A stretch of DNA of 12,385 bases from an uncultured Eubacteriales bacterium (GTDB lineage: Bacteria > Bacillota > Clostridia > Oscillospirales > Oscillospiraceae): NCBI GenBank assembly GCA_900555735.1, contig USMI01000045.1:1-12385 (forward strand), written 5' to 3'. Position 1 is the first letter of the stretch; the number at the start of each line of letters is the position of its first letter. The position numbers and the translations under genes were made by a program. Positions 1 through 7,629 of the stretch are shown here, one piece after another. The notes under the pieces are model-generated. The model saw only the letters and a program-made list of their open reading frames with translations. It searched no databases and was not told the origin of the DNA.

Positions 1-979
1 CCACCTGCACGCCCTTTTCAAAAATCATGCCCCAGCCGTCGCCGCCGGCAATGCCCACGTCAGCGCTTCTGGCCTCGCCGGGGCCGTTGACGGCGCAGCC
101 CATGACCGCCACGGTGATGGGCTTTGTGCAGCCCTGCAGCCGCCGCTCCACCTCCCGCGCAATGGGGATCATGTCATATTTCGTCCGGCCGCAGGTGGGG
201 CAGGAAATAAGATTCGGCCCCGTGCGGCGCAGGCCGGTGACCTGCAATATCCTCTTGGCGGCCACTATCTCCTCCGCCGGGTCGGCGGTCAGGCTGACCC
301 GGATGGTGTCGCCGATGCCCTGACACAGCAGGCCGCCGATGCCGATGGCGGATTTCAGCACGCCCATCTCCGGCGTGCCCGCCTCGGTAACCCCCAGATG
401 CAGGGGATAGTCCGTCTGCTGTGACAGCATGGTATACGCCGCCATATTGGTGGGCACATGAGAGCATTTCACCGACAGGCAGATGTCGTCAAAGCCGCAG
501 TCGTTCAGCAGGCGCACATGACCCATGGCACTGTCCACCAGCGCCTGTGCCGTCACGCCGCCATACTTCTCCAGCAGCAGCTTTTCCAGCGAGCCGCCGT
601 TGACGCCGATGCGGATGGGGATATGATGCGTCCGGCAGGCCTCCGCCACGGCCCGCACCCGCTCCTGAGCGCCGATGTTGCCGGGATTGATGCGGATTTT
701 GTCCACACCCTCGGCGGCACAGCAGAGCGCCAGCTTATAGTCGAAGTGGATATCCGCCACCAGCGGGATGTGGATGGCCTTTTTGATCTGCCCGACGGCG
801 CGGGCCGCCTCCATGGTGGGGACCGCCACGCGGATGATCTCGCAGCCCGAGCGCTCCAGCCGCAGGATCTGGGCCACAGTGGCGGCCACATCCTCGGTGC
901 GGGTGTTGCACATGGACTGGATAGCCACCTCCGCCCCGCCGCCGATGGTCACGCCGCCGATCTTCATCTGTCTGCTCAT
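1..979 (-). CDS. ispG: 4-hydroxy-3-methylbut-2-en-1-yl diphosphate synthase (flavodoxin/ferredoxin), 3' end missing
   Basis: IspG (GcpE) catalyses the penultimate MEP-pathway step, reductively converting methylerythritol cyclodiphosphate to HMBPP with a 4Fe-4S cluster in the cytosol. About 326 residues are visible. The N-terminal TIM-barrel half shows AIQSMCNTRTED, IIRVAVPT, LVADIHFDY and KIRINPGNIG. The C-terminal part shows LISCPTCGR and MGCAVNGPGEA, which supply the cluster cysteines, and ends in GIAGGDGWGMIFEKG before the window edge. Only about 20-30 residues should be missing compared with the family's usual ~350. The start is uncertain: ATG at 979 has a GAGAGG motif about 12 bases upstream, while an in-frame ATG at 991 abuts that motif directly, so 979 is preferred. 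The gene lies 16 bases downstream of rseP and is the last visible gene of the operon. With dxr in the same transcript, the operon carries two MEP enzymes. Confidence 0.96.
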   Translation of the reverse strand, partial: MSRQMKIGGVTIGGGAEVAIQSMCNTRTEDVAATVAQILRLERSGCEIIRVAVPTMEAARAVGQIKKAIHIPLVADIHFDYKLALCCAAEGVDKIRINPGNIGAQERVRAVAEACRTHHIPIRIGVNGGSLEKLLLEKYGGVTAQALVDSAMGHVRLLNDCGFDDICLSVKCSHVPTNMAAYTMLSQQTDYPLHLGVTEAGTPEMGVLKSAIGIGGLLCQGIGDTIRVSLTADPAEEIVAAKRILQVTGLRRTGPNLISCPTCGRTKYDMIPIAREVERRLQGCTKPITVAVMGCAVNGPGEARSADVGIAGGDGWGMIFEKGVQV

Positions 980-995
980 TGCTTCTCGCATCCTC

Positions 996-2066
996 TCAGG
1001 TAAACAGCTTCCACACGTCGCTGAAGGTCACCAGCGCCATCAGTCCCAGCAGCAGCACCAGACCCGCGAAGTGGATATAGTTTTCGTATTTCAGGGGGAT
1101 CTGCTTCCTGATGAGTGCCATGGAGATGGCGTTCACCAGCAGGAAGAATATCTTGCCGCCGTCCAGCGCCGGCAGCGGCAGCAGGTTCATCACCGCCAGA
1201 TTCACGGCGATCAGCGCCACCAGATAGGCGATATCGCCGATGGCGGCCCCCACGGTCTCCGCCGACTCGCCCACCTCCGTCATGGTGGACACGATGCCCA
1301 CCGGGCCGCTGAGGTCACGGAGCCCCGCCTCGCCGGTCACCAGCATCTTCAGGCTCAGCCGCACCAGCCGCACGAAGTCCATGGCGTTGTTCCAGCTGTT
1401 GGCGATGCGGTCGCCCACCGTGGCCTCCTTCACGCCGAACAGCAGGCCGTAGCCGGTGTAGGGGTTGCCGTTCTGGTCCAGATACTCCGCCTTTTCCATG
1501 GGAAAGTCCTTCAGCGTGACCTTTTTGCCGTCACGCTGCACCACCAGATCGAATACGCCGTCGTGGTTCATGCTGAATAGCAGACTCACGTCGGAGTACA
1601 TATACACCCGCTCGCCGTCGATGGACAACAGCTTGTCGCCCACCTGCAAGCCGCTTTCGGATTCCAGCGGGCAGCCGTCGGCAAAGGCGGTGATGGTGGG
1701 GTCATAGAAGGCCTTCGCGCCGCTGTAAAGGATCAGCAGGATCACCAGTCCCGTGACGAAGTTCATGAAGGCCCCGGCGGTGAAGATCACCAGCTTGGCC
1801 CAGAAGCCCTGTCGGTACAGGGCATGGGGATCGTCGGAATCCTCATCCTCGCCCTCCATGGCGCAGAAGCCGCCGCAGGGGATGGCACGCAGGGCATAGA
1901 GGGTCTCCCCTTTCTGCTTTTTCCACAACGCAGGCCCCATACCGATGGAAAACTCGTTGACGGTCACGCCAAAGGCCTTGGCCGCCAGAAAGTGGCCCAG
2001 CTCATGCACGGCAATGAGAACGCCGAAGCTGAGGATCGCCACCAACAGATAGACAATGGTCGTCAT
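996..2066 (-). CDS. rseP: Site-2 zinc metalloprotease (RIP family)
   Basis: This is a membrane-embedded site-2 protease of the RseP/RasP family, which cleaves transmembrane anti-sigma factors and remnant signal peptides. The product is 356 residues. The zinc motif HELGH lies at residues 21-25 in the first transmembrane helix. A second helix (FTAGAFMNFVTGLVILLIL) lies near 95-115. A PDZ-like domain follows at about 118-200 (SGLQVGDKLLSIDGERV). The NLLPLPALDGGK motif places the third zinc ligand, Asp, near 302, and a C-terminal helix ends the protein. It starts 15 bases after dxr, and its AAGGAA ribosome site overlaps the dxr stop codon, so translation is probably coupled. The position between dxr and ispG is the common clostridial arrangement. 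The substrate cannot be told from the sequence. Confidence 0.95.
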   Translation of the reverse strand: MTTIVYLLVAILSFGVLIAVHELGHFLAAKAFGVTVNEFSIGMGPALWKKQKGETLYALRAIPCGGFCAMEGEDEDSDDPHALYRQGFWAKLVIFTAGAFMNFVTGLVILLILYSGAKAFYDPTITAFADGCPLESESGLQVGDKLLSIDGERVYMYSDVSLLFSMNHDGVFDLVVQRDGKKVTLKDFPMEKAEYLDQNGNPYTGYGLLFGVKEATVGDRIANSWNNAMDFVRLVRLSLKMLVTGEAGLRDLSGPVGIVSTMTEVGESAETVGAAIGDIAYLVALIAVNLAVMNLLPLPALDGGKIFFLLVNAISMALIRKQIPLKYENYIHFAGLVLLLGLMALVTFSDVWKLFT

Positions 2067-2081
2067 AACGCAATAATTCCT

Positions 2082-3233
2082 TTATCGTGACAGTACCGCC
2101 CGTGCCGCTTCACGGGCCAGACGGTCTGCTTCCAGTATATCCGCAAGGCTTGGCTGATATTTCACCGTTACCTTGTTCAGCGCCGCTTCCACCGTGCGGT
2201 GGATGCCGTTGAAGGAATTTTCACCCCTCAAAAACGCCCACACCGCCTCCTCATTGGCGGCGTTCATGATAGCGCAGGCGGTGCCGCCCTCCCTGGCACA
2301 CTGCCGTGCGATGGAAAAGCAGCGGAAGGCATCCCCGTCGATGGGAGCAAAGGTCAGCGCCCCGCACCGCAGCAGATCCAGCGGCTCCTCCGGCGATGCC
2401 GCCCGCTGCGGCCATGTCATGGCGTAGCGGATGGGCAGCTTCATGTCCGGCGTACCCAGCTGGGCCAGCACGGCCCCGTCCCGGAACTCCACCAGCGAGT
2501 GGATGACGCTCTGACGGTGCACCATCGCATCCACCTGTTCCAAAGGCAGCCCGTAAAGGCGCATAGCCTCGATGACCTCCAGCCCCTTGTTCATCAGCGT
2601 GGCGGAGTCAATGGTAATCTTGGCGCCCATGCTCCAGTTGGGATGCTTCAGCGCGTGGGCGGGGGTCATGGTCTCCAGCTCGTCGTAGCTCTTGCCGAAG
2701 AACGGCCCGCCGGAGCAGGTCAGGATCAGCCGCTTGATCTCCCGGCGGTCGGCGCAGCCTTGCAGGCATTGGAAAATGGCGGAGTGCTCGCTGTCCACCG
2801 GCACGATGTCCGCGCCGTATTCCTTCGCAGCGGCCATCACCAGCTCTCCAGCGCACACCAGTGTCTCCTTGTTGGCAAGGGCGATACGCCGCCCAAGGCG
2901 GATGGCGGCCAGCGTCGGCTCCAGTCCTACGCTGCCCACCACGGCGGTCACCACCGTGTCGGCCTCCTCCGCCTGTGCCGCCGCCAGAAGGCCCTCCGGC
3001 CCCGACAGCACCTCGATATCCGTATCCCGCAGACGCTGCCGCAGCTCCTCCGCCGCGGCCTTGTCATAAAGCACCGCAAGGCGCGGGCCGAACTCCCGCG
3101 CCTGCGCTTCCATCAGATCCACGCTGCTGTGGGCCGCCAGCGCGACCACCCGCAGCTTCAATTCCCGGACTACCTCCAGCGTCTGCCGCCCGATAGATCC
3201 GGTACTGCCCAGCAGGGCAATGGTTTTTGTCAT
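2082..3233 (-). CDS. dxr: 1-deoxy-D-xylulose 5-phosphate reductoisomerase
   Basis: Dxr performs the first committed MEP-pathway step, NADPH-dependent rearrangement and reduction of DXP to MEP. The product is 383 residues, normal for the family. The NADPH-binding loop GSTGSIG is at residues 9-15. IALANKETLV is near 117-126. The metal-binding DSE of PVDSEHSAIF gives Asp147 and Glu149. SGGPFF is near 174-179, HPNWSMGAKITIDSATLMN is near 197-215 with the third acidic ligand Glu219 in NKGLE, and HRQSVIHS is near 239-246. ATG at 3233 was chosen because GAGGAAA lies just upstream, overlapping the cdsA stop. A longer in-frame reading to 3293 would run back into cdsA and lacks conserved sequence. The gap to cdsA is 10 bases. 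All catalytic residues are present. Confidence 0.97.
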   Translation of the reverse strand: MTKTIALLGSTGSIGRQTLEVVRELKLRVVALAAHSSVDLMEAQAREFGPRLAVLYDKAAAEELRQRLRDTDIEVLSGPEGLLAAAQAEEADTVVTAVVGSVGLEPTLAAIRLGRRIALANKETLVCAGELVMAAAKEYGADIVPVDSEHSAIFQCLQGCADRREIKRLILTCSGGPFFGKSYDELETMTPAHALKHPNWSMGAKITIDSATLMNKGLEVIEAMRLYGLPLEQVDAMVHRQSVIHSLVEFRDGAVLAQLGTPDMKLPIRYAMTWPQRAASPEEPLDLLRCGALTFAPIDGDAFRCFSIARQCAREGGTACAIMNAANEEAVWAFLRGENSFNGIHRTVEAALNKVTVKYQPSLADILEADRLAREAARAVLSR

Positions 3234-3243
3234 GATGATTTCC

Positions 3244-4080
3244 TCAATACAGGGTAACACTCTTGATGATGAGCCACACCAGCGGCGAGGCAAAGATCAC
3301 GCTGTCAAAGCGATCCAGCACGCCGCCGTGACCGGGCAGCAGACGTCCATAGTCCTTCACGCCGCACTCCCGCTTGATGGCGGAAAAGCTCAGATCGCCC
3401 AGTTGGCCCATGACCGCGCCCGCAAGGCCCAGCAGCAGGCACCAGGCGATATTCAGCTGCACCTCCGTCACAAGGAAGAAGATGATGCGGTAGATGACCA
3501 TGCCCAGCATACCGCCCAGCAGGCCGCCCACGGCGCCCTCTACGGTTTTCTTGGGGCTGACACGGGGCGCCAGCTTGTGCTTACCCAGCGCCATCCCGGC
3601 GAACAGCGCCGCCGAGTCGGAGCAGAAGGCCGCCACCAGCGGGATCATCACCAGACCGCCGCCGTGCTCCAGCAGCCGCAGCGCCATCAGGCACTGGAAT
3701 GCCATGGGGATGGCCACGCCCGCCACCAGAATGGTGCATACGTCACGGAAGGCCAATGCTCTGACCGTGCCGTATTCCACCACCACGCTGACGAACAGCA
3801 GCACCAGCCACGCCGCCAGCAGCCATGTCATCAGCGCGGCTGCGCCGTCCTCGCCGATACCGGCAAGGTAGGTGCGCAGCACCACTGTTACGCCCATGAT
3901 GGCGCTCAGCCCCCACCAGCGGCGGGTGATATCCTTGGAGCATGCGGCCGCCAGCAGTTCATGAGCGCCCACGGCGCACAGTGCGCACAAAAGCGCCGCC
4001 GTGGCCCAGTCCGGCGCGATGATCAAAACGAACAGCAGCAGCGGGATACCCACCACCGCCACGAGAATTCTCTGTAACAT
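3244..4080 (-). CDS. cdsA: Phosphatidate cytidylyltransferase (CDP-diacylglycerol synthase)
   Basis: CdsA makes CDP-diacylglycerol from CTP and phosphatidic acid, the branch point to bacterial phospholipids. The protein is 278 residues and strongly hydrophobic, with about eight predicted transmembrane stretches beginning with RILVAVVGIPLLLFVLI. The family signature lies at about 233-257: SAIKRECGVKDYG, then LLPGHGGVLDRFD, with the conserved K-D and H-G-G-x-x-D-R residues. The start has AAGGAG six bases upstream. It is separated from uppS by 154 bases, most of which is an inverted-repeat element (4141-4233), so its expression could be modulated by that structure. It is 10 bases upstream of dxr. 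Confidence 0.96.
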   Translation of the reverse strand: MLQRILVAVVGIPLLLFVLIIAPDWATAALLCALCAVGAHELLAAACSKDITRRWWGLSAIMGVTVVLRTYLAGIGEDGAAALMTWLLAAWLVLLFVSVVVEYGTVRALAFRDVCTILVAGVAIPMAFQCLMALRLLEHGGGLVMIPLVAAFCSDSAALFAGMALGKHKLAPRVSPKKTVEGAVGGLLGGMLGMVIYRIIFFLVTEVQLNIAWCLLLGLAGAVMGQLGDLSFSAIKRECGVKDYGRLLPGHGGVLDRFDSVIFASPLVWLIIKSVTLY

Positions 4081-4140
4081 AGTTGCTCCTTGTTATGTAA
4101 GGGTTGGGGAAAAGGAAAAATACGAAGAGGGGTACGATAG

Positions 4141-4233
4141 GATTTCGTAGGGGCGGACGACCCTACGAAGCAACCAACGATGCTGCACCGCATCATCGGT
4201 CGGCGGGGTGTGGTCACCCCGCCCTACGAAATC
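4141..4233. repeat. Structured inverted-repeat element between uppS and cdsA (REP/MITE-like)
   Basis: A perfect 12-bp terminal inverted repeat bounds the element: GATTTCGTAGGG (4141-4152) and CCCTACGAAATC (4222-4233). Inside are further perfect stems: TTCGTAGGG/CCCTACGAA (4144-4152 with 4161-4169) and GGCGGGGTG/CACCCCGCC (4202-4210 with 4215-4223, TGGT loop). A weaker central stem uses CGATG/CATCG. The outer stem and the two inner stems share bases, so alternative folds compete. The right end is one base from the uppS stop codon. Similar GTAGGG...CCCTAC palindromes are, from general knowledge, common in genomes of this bacterial group, but copy number cannot be judged here. No other copy was seen in the window. 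No clear target-site duplication was found. Confidence 0.7.
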
Positions 4234-4234
4234 T

Positions 4235-4966
4235 CTACCCCTTCACGCCGCCGAAACGGCGGTCTCTATGCTGGAAATCAATGATCGCCAGATCCAGATC
4301 CCGGCGCTTGAAATCCGGCCAAAGGGTGTCGCAGAAATAGAACTCGCTGTACGCGCACTGCCACAGCAGGAAGTTGCTCAGCCGCAGCTCACCGCTGGGG
4401 CGGATGATCAGCTCCGGGTCGGGGATGCCCGCCGACCACAGGTGCTTGCCGAAGTTCTCCTCCGTCCACTCCTCGCCGCTCTCGGCGCACAGGCGGGCGG
4501 CACGCAAAATCTCGGCCCGGCCGCCGTAGTTCAGGCAGATGTTGGCCTGAAAGCCCTGATAATGGGTGGAGATGGCGTTGGTCTCGGCGATCATTTGCTG
4601 CAGCTTGGGAGACAGCGCCGTGGTATCGCCCAGAATTTTCAGGCGGATATGATCCCGTTCCATGGTGTCGATGGCCTCCTGCAGATACTGCTCCAGAAGG
4701 CTCATGATGGTATCCACCTCGTCCTTGGGACGCTTCCAGTTCTCGGTAGAAAAGGCATATACCGTCAGGTACTGGACACCCAGCTCTTTGCAGTAGGTGG
4801 CGATATCGCGGAACACCTCCGCGCCTACTTTATGGCCGGCAGTGCGCGGAAGCCCACGCTTCTTTGCCCAACGACCGTTGCCGTCCATAATAATAGCGAT
4901 GTGGCGGGGCAGGCGGCCCACGTCCACCTGTCCCGCCGTTGCATGCTTCTTCCGGAACAGGCCCAT
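4235..4966 (-). CDS. uppS: Isoprenyl transferase / undecaprenyl diphosphate synthase
   Basis: UppS is a cis-prenyltransferase that extends farnesyl diphosphate to C55-PP, the carrier lipid for peptidoglycan. It has 243 residues, typical for the family. HIAIIMDGNGRWAKKRGLP (residues 22-40) contains the catalytic Asp28 and the pyrophosphate-binding loop. TVYAFSTENWKRP and ELRLSNFLLWQCAYSEFYF supply the remaining conserved boxes, and the end RRFGGVKG is normal. The start codon overlaps the frr stop (TGATG, 1-base overlap), indicating translational coupling. The stop lies one base from an inverted-repeat element. Confidence 0.97.
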   Translation of the reverse strand: MGLFRKKHATAGQVDVGRLPRHIAIIMDGNGRWAKKRGLPRTAGHKVGAEVFRDIATYCKELGVQYLTVYAFSTENWKRPKDEVDTIMSLLEQYLQEAIDTMERDHIRLKILGDTTALSPKLQQMIAETNAISTHYQGFQANICLNYGGRAEILRAARLCAESGEEWTEENFGKHLWSAGIPDPELIIRPSGELRLSNFLLWQCAYSEFYFCDTLWPDFKRRDLDLAIIDFQHRDRRFGGVKG

Positions 4967-5523
4967 CAGACGGACATCAGTTCCTTTTCCTTGTTTTCCA
5001 GCAGCTTATCCAATTCCTTGCAGCTGTCGTCGGTCATCTTCTGCAAGTCCTTTTCTGCCATCTTCAGCTCGTCCTCGGTAATCTCGGAGGCCTTCTGCTG
5101 CTTCTTGAAGTTGTCCATAGCGTCCCGGCGGATGTTGCGCACGGCCACCTTGCCGCCCTCGGTATACTTACGGATCTGCTTGACCAGATCCTTACGGCGC
5201 TCCTCCGTCAGCTGCGGGAAGGCCAGACGGATGCTCTTGCCGTCGTTCTGGGGATTGATGCCCAGATCGGACTCCTGAATGGCCTTTTCGATACCCTTCA
5301 GGGCGTTGGCGTCCCACGGGGTGATCAGCAGGGTGCGGGGATCAGGGGAGCCAACGGACGCGATCTGCTGGATCGGGGTGGGAGTGCCGTAGTAATCCAC
5401 GTTGATGCGGTTGAGCACGGAGGCGTTGGCCCGGCCGGCGCGGACGGCGGCAAAGTCATTCTCCACGGACTCGATGCTCTTCTTCATCTTTTCCTCGTAG
5501 ATTTTGTATTCATCCTTCAACAT
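4966..5523 (-). CDS. frr: Ribosome recycling factor
   Basis: RRF splits post-termination ribosomes together with EF-G. The 185-residue length is exactly typical. Conserved elements are VRAGRANASVLNRINVDYYG followed by TPIQQIASV near 28-57, ITPWDANALKGIEKAI near 72-87, and RLAFPQLTEERRKDLVKQIRK near 100-120. Two long charged helices make the three-helix bundle. The AAGGAGG ribosome site (5534-5540) lies within the last codons of pyrH, ten bases before the ATG. The pyrH-frr-uppS order is the usual bacterial one. Confidence 0.98.
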   Translation of the reverse strand: MLKDEYKIYEEKMKKSIESVENDFAAVRAGRANASVLNRINVDYYGTPTPIQQIASVGSPDPRTLLITPWDANALKGIEKAIQESDLGINPQNDGKSIRLAFPQLTEERRKDLVKQIRKYTEGGKVAVRNIRRDAMDNFKKQQKASEITEDELKMAEKDLQKMTDDSCKELDKLLENKEKELMSV

Positions 5524-5528
5524 GTCTT

Positions 5529-6248
5529 TCAGTCCTCCTTGACAATTGTTCCGATTTTTTCACCGCGGATGGCGCGGACGATGTTATAGGGGTCCTTCAG
5601 GGCGAACACCAGCACGGGAATGTGGTTGTCCATGGACATGCTGGTGGCGGTGGAATCCATCACAGCCAGATGGCGCTTGAGCACCTCGTCATAGGTGATG
5701 GCGTCGAACTTCACCGCGTCGGCGTTGGTGGCGGGATCGCTGTCGTACACGCCGTCGATATTCTTGGCCAGCAGGATCACGTCGGCGCCGATCTCGGCGG
5801 CGCGGAGCACCGCGGCGGTATCGGTGGAGAAATAGGGGTTGCCGGTGCCGCAGCCGAAGATGACCACCCGGCCCTTCTCCAGATGGCGGATGGCGCGGGC
5901 ACGGATGTAGGGCTCGGCCACAGCGCGGATCTCCAGCGCCGTCTGCACCCGGACGTCCACGCCCTTCTGCTCCAGCACGTCAGCCATGGCCATGCAGTTC
6001 ATGGTGGTGGCCAGCATACCCATATGGTCGGCACGGGAGCGCTCGATATAGCCCTCGCCGTTTTTGACGCCGCGCCAGAAGTTGCCGCCGCCGATGACCA
6101 CGCCGATCTCCACGCCCATGGCGGCGCACTCCTTGATGACGTCGGCCACCTGACCCATCACCTTGAAGTCCAGCCCAAAGTGCTTATCCCCGGCCAGCGC
6201 CTCGCCGCTGATCTTCAGCAGCACCCGCTTATATTTCGGTTCGTCCAT
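5529..6248 (-). CDS. pyrH: UMP kinase
   Basis: PyrH phosphorylates UMP to UDP in pyrimidine nucleotide synthesis and belongs to the amino acid kinase fold. The protein is 239 residues. Motifs are YKRVLLKISGEALAG at the N-terminus, GVVIGGGNFWRG near 50-61, DHMGMLATTMNCMA near 74-87, and FGCGTGNPYFSTDTAAVLRA near 132-151. The ATG has AGGAG nine bases upstream. It is the first gene of the minus-strand operon. In many Firmicutes rpsB and tsf precede it, but here a divergent metallohydrolase gene does. The promoter should lie in 6249-6340. A TAAAAT element there could be a -10 box, but I see no convincing -35. Confidence 0.97.
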   Translation of the reverse strand: MDEPKYKRVLLKISGEALAGDKHFGLDFKVMGQVADVIKECAAMGVEIGVVIGGGNFWRGVKNGEGYIERSRADHMGMLATTMNCMAMADVLEQKGVDVRVQTALEIRAVAEPYIRARAIRHLEKGRVVIFGCGTGNPYFSTDTAAVLRAAEIGADVILLAKNIDGVYDSDPATNADAVKFDAITYDEVLKRHLAVMDSTATSMSMDNHIPVLVFALKDPYNIVRAIRGEKIGTIVKED

Positions 6249-6339
6249 GTGTCACGCTCCTATTATTTATTCCCTGTTATTTTACCTTATTTCTCTGCGT
6301 TTGCATAGAGGGAAAATCAAAAATTTCCGGATTCTTTTG

Positions 6340-6368
6340 TTGCGGCGGTGTGAAAAAGCTGTTATACT
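6340..6368 (+). promoter_or_regulatory. Putative sigma-A promoter of the metallohydrolase gene
   Basis: TTGCGG (6340-6345) and TATACT (6363-6368) are separated by 17 bases. Transcription would begin near 6375, giving a very short leader before the AGAAAGGA ribosome site and the ATG at 6394. The -35 box is weak and the call is by inspection only. Confidence 0.4.
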
Positions 6369-6393
6369 GCCGGATAGAAAGGATGTGCGTGCC

Positions 6394-7296
6394 ATGGAAT
6401 TGCGTCATGTTTTGGGAAATACATGGGTGGCGGAGGCCAATACCGCGCTGCTGGGCATCTATCATGTGACGGAAAAGGATATCGTGCTGATCGACACCGG
6501 CTATGCCAAGCTGGATCGCGCGGGGCTGACCGCCATGATCGAGGACAACGGCTTCCGGCTGCTGGGCGTCATCTGCTCCCACGCACATTTCGATCACAGC
6601 GGCAACGTCCGCTATCTGCAGCAGCGCTGCGGCGCCAGAGCTGCCGCCCATATCATCGAGGCGGGCATCTCTGTGAACCCCGACGCCTACCGGGCCAACT
6701 ATGTGGCCCTGACCTACGGCAAGAGCCGGGAGTATCTTCTGGAGGAGTGCTTCGTGGCGGATACCATTATCGGTCCGGAGGATGAATGGCTGGACTTCTG
6801 CGGCGCGCGCTTCGGCATTTTGCAGCTGCCGGGCCACAGCGCCGGTCATATCGGCGTGGTGACGCCGGACAACGTGGCCTATGTGGGTGACTGCCTGCTG
6901 GATCAGCAGCAGATCGACAACGCCAAGCTGCCCACCTCCATGTTCATCGCCCGCGACCTGCAAAGCAAGGAATTTCTTCGGCAGAGCCGGTATGACGCCT
7001 ATATCATCGCCCACAAGGCGGTGATAACGGACCACACGGCACTGGACGCACTGGTAGACAGCAACAGCGCCTTCATCTACCGCAAGGCTGACGAGCTGCT
7101 GGAGGATCTGGTGGACGGCATGACCTTTGCCCAGTGGATCGCCGCTTTCTGCCAGCGGGAGAATATCCGCACAAAGAACGAGTTCAAGTTCTCCATCATC
7201 GAGCGGAACTTTGCCAACTTTGTGGACTGGCTCACCGACGAGGGCCGCATCACCATCCAGCGGGAATACTGCGCCAAAATGTACTACCGCGCCTGA
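6394..7296 (+). CDS. MBL-fold metallo-hydrolase (glyoxalase II-like) with C-terminal helical/winged-helix extension
   Basis: The product is a 300-residue soluble protein of the metallo-beta-lactamase fold. The signature SHAHFDHSGN (His63, His65, Asp67, His68) is followed by the third zinc site in LPGHSAGHIG (His148 or His152), Asp166 in YVGDCLLD, and a late His207 in IIAHKAV. Together these form a complete two-metal site. About 85 C-terminal residues form an extra domain (FKFSIIERNFANFVDWL) that could be the winged-helix tail of some MBL hydrolases. The substrate is unknown; thioester hydrolysis is only one option. ATG 6394 has AGAAAGGA ten bases upstream. An in-frame GTG at 6385 sits too close to that site. 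The gene is divergent from pyrH and stands alone, with its own terminator. Confidence 0.93.
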   Translation: MELRHVLGNTWVAEANTALLGIYHVTEKDIVLIDTGYAKLDRAGLTAMIEDNGFRLLGVICSHAHFDHSGNVRYLQQRCGARAAAHIIEAGISVNPDAYRANYVALTYGKSREYLLEECFVADTIIGPEDEWLDFCGARFGILQLPGHSAGHIGVVTPDNVAYVGDCLLDQQQIDNAKLPTSMFIARDLQSKEFLRQSRYDAYIIAHKAVITDHTALDALVDSNSAFIYRKADELLEDLVDGMTFAQWIAAFCQRENIRTKNEFKFSIIERNFANFVDWLTDEGRITIQREYCAKMYYRA

Positions 7297-7319
7297 TGGT
7301 GCATCCCATATATGCAGTT

Positions 7320-7353
7320 AAGGCCGCCCCTTCGCGGGGCAGCCTTGACTTTT
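7320..7353 (+). terminator. Intrinsic terminator of the MBL-fold gene
   Basis: Stem arms AAGGC-C-GCCCC (7320-7330) and GGGGC-A-GCCTT (7336-7346) pair with one C/A mismatch around a five-base loop, followed by GACTTTT. It lies 24 bases after the stop codon. The opposite strand has no T run after the stem, so it should act mainly on the plus strand. Confidence 0.75.
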
Positions 7354-7393
7354 CGGGTATCGTATAACATTCGTCCGGATCGTTTTCAGGACA

Positions 7394-7627
7394 TTATTCC
7401 ACGGAATTTTTATACCGCATCCCGACGCGGTACACCGCCAGTCCGATGGCCGCGCCCAGCACCGCTCCAGCCAGAACATCGCTGGGATAGTGAACGAACA
7501 GGTCATGGAGGGCGTTGATAAAGCGATCATAGAACCCCAGAATAAACGCCACCGTGCCGCCGGACACGCCGGGCACGCTGTCCGCCAGCGCCATGCAGAG
7601 GCCATGAAACGGTGTCAGGAAGCCCAT
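7394..7627 (-). pseudogene. Chimeric remnant: DUF368 N-terminus joined to PAP2 phosphatase C-terminus
   Basis: The 77-residue ORF has two halves of different origin. Residues 1-44 (MGFLTPFHGLCMALADSVPG, then VSGGTVAFILGFYDRFINAL) match the start of DUF368 proteins, which are polyprenyl-phosphate translocases normally around 270-300 residues. Residues 45-77 (VHYPSDVLAGAVLGAAIGLA and onward) match the end of PAP2-family phosphatases, with the last active-site motif HxxxD (His46, Asp50). The DUF368 body and the earlier PAP2 catalytic motifs are absent, so neither activity is expected. The junction is near 7493-7500. The ORF starts two bases after the stop of the preceding small gene (TGACCATG). 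The cause is probably a deletion or recombination between two genes; an assembly join is the alternative. Confidence 0.7.
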
Positions 7628-7629
7628 GG

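Noticed and set aside
2199..3257. Long plus-strand open frame opposite dxr (about 350 codons)
   Set aside because: Antisense to a gene with every catalytic motif; composition is rich in His, Gln, Arg and Pro, typical of a shadow frame.
4208..5278. Long plus-strand open frame opposite uppS and frr (about 350 codons)
   Set aside because: It lies antisense to two certain genes, has no recognisable motif or ribosome site, and reflects GC-rich third positions on the other strand.
6249..6339. Promoter for the pyrH operon
   Set aside because: AT-rich with a TAAAAT element, but no -35 box at acceptable spacing; not strong enough to list as a feature.
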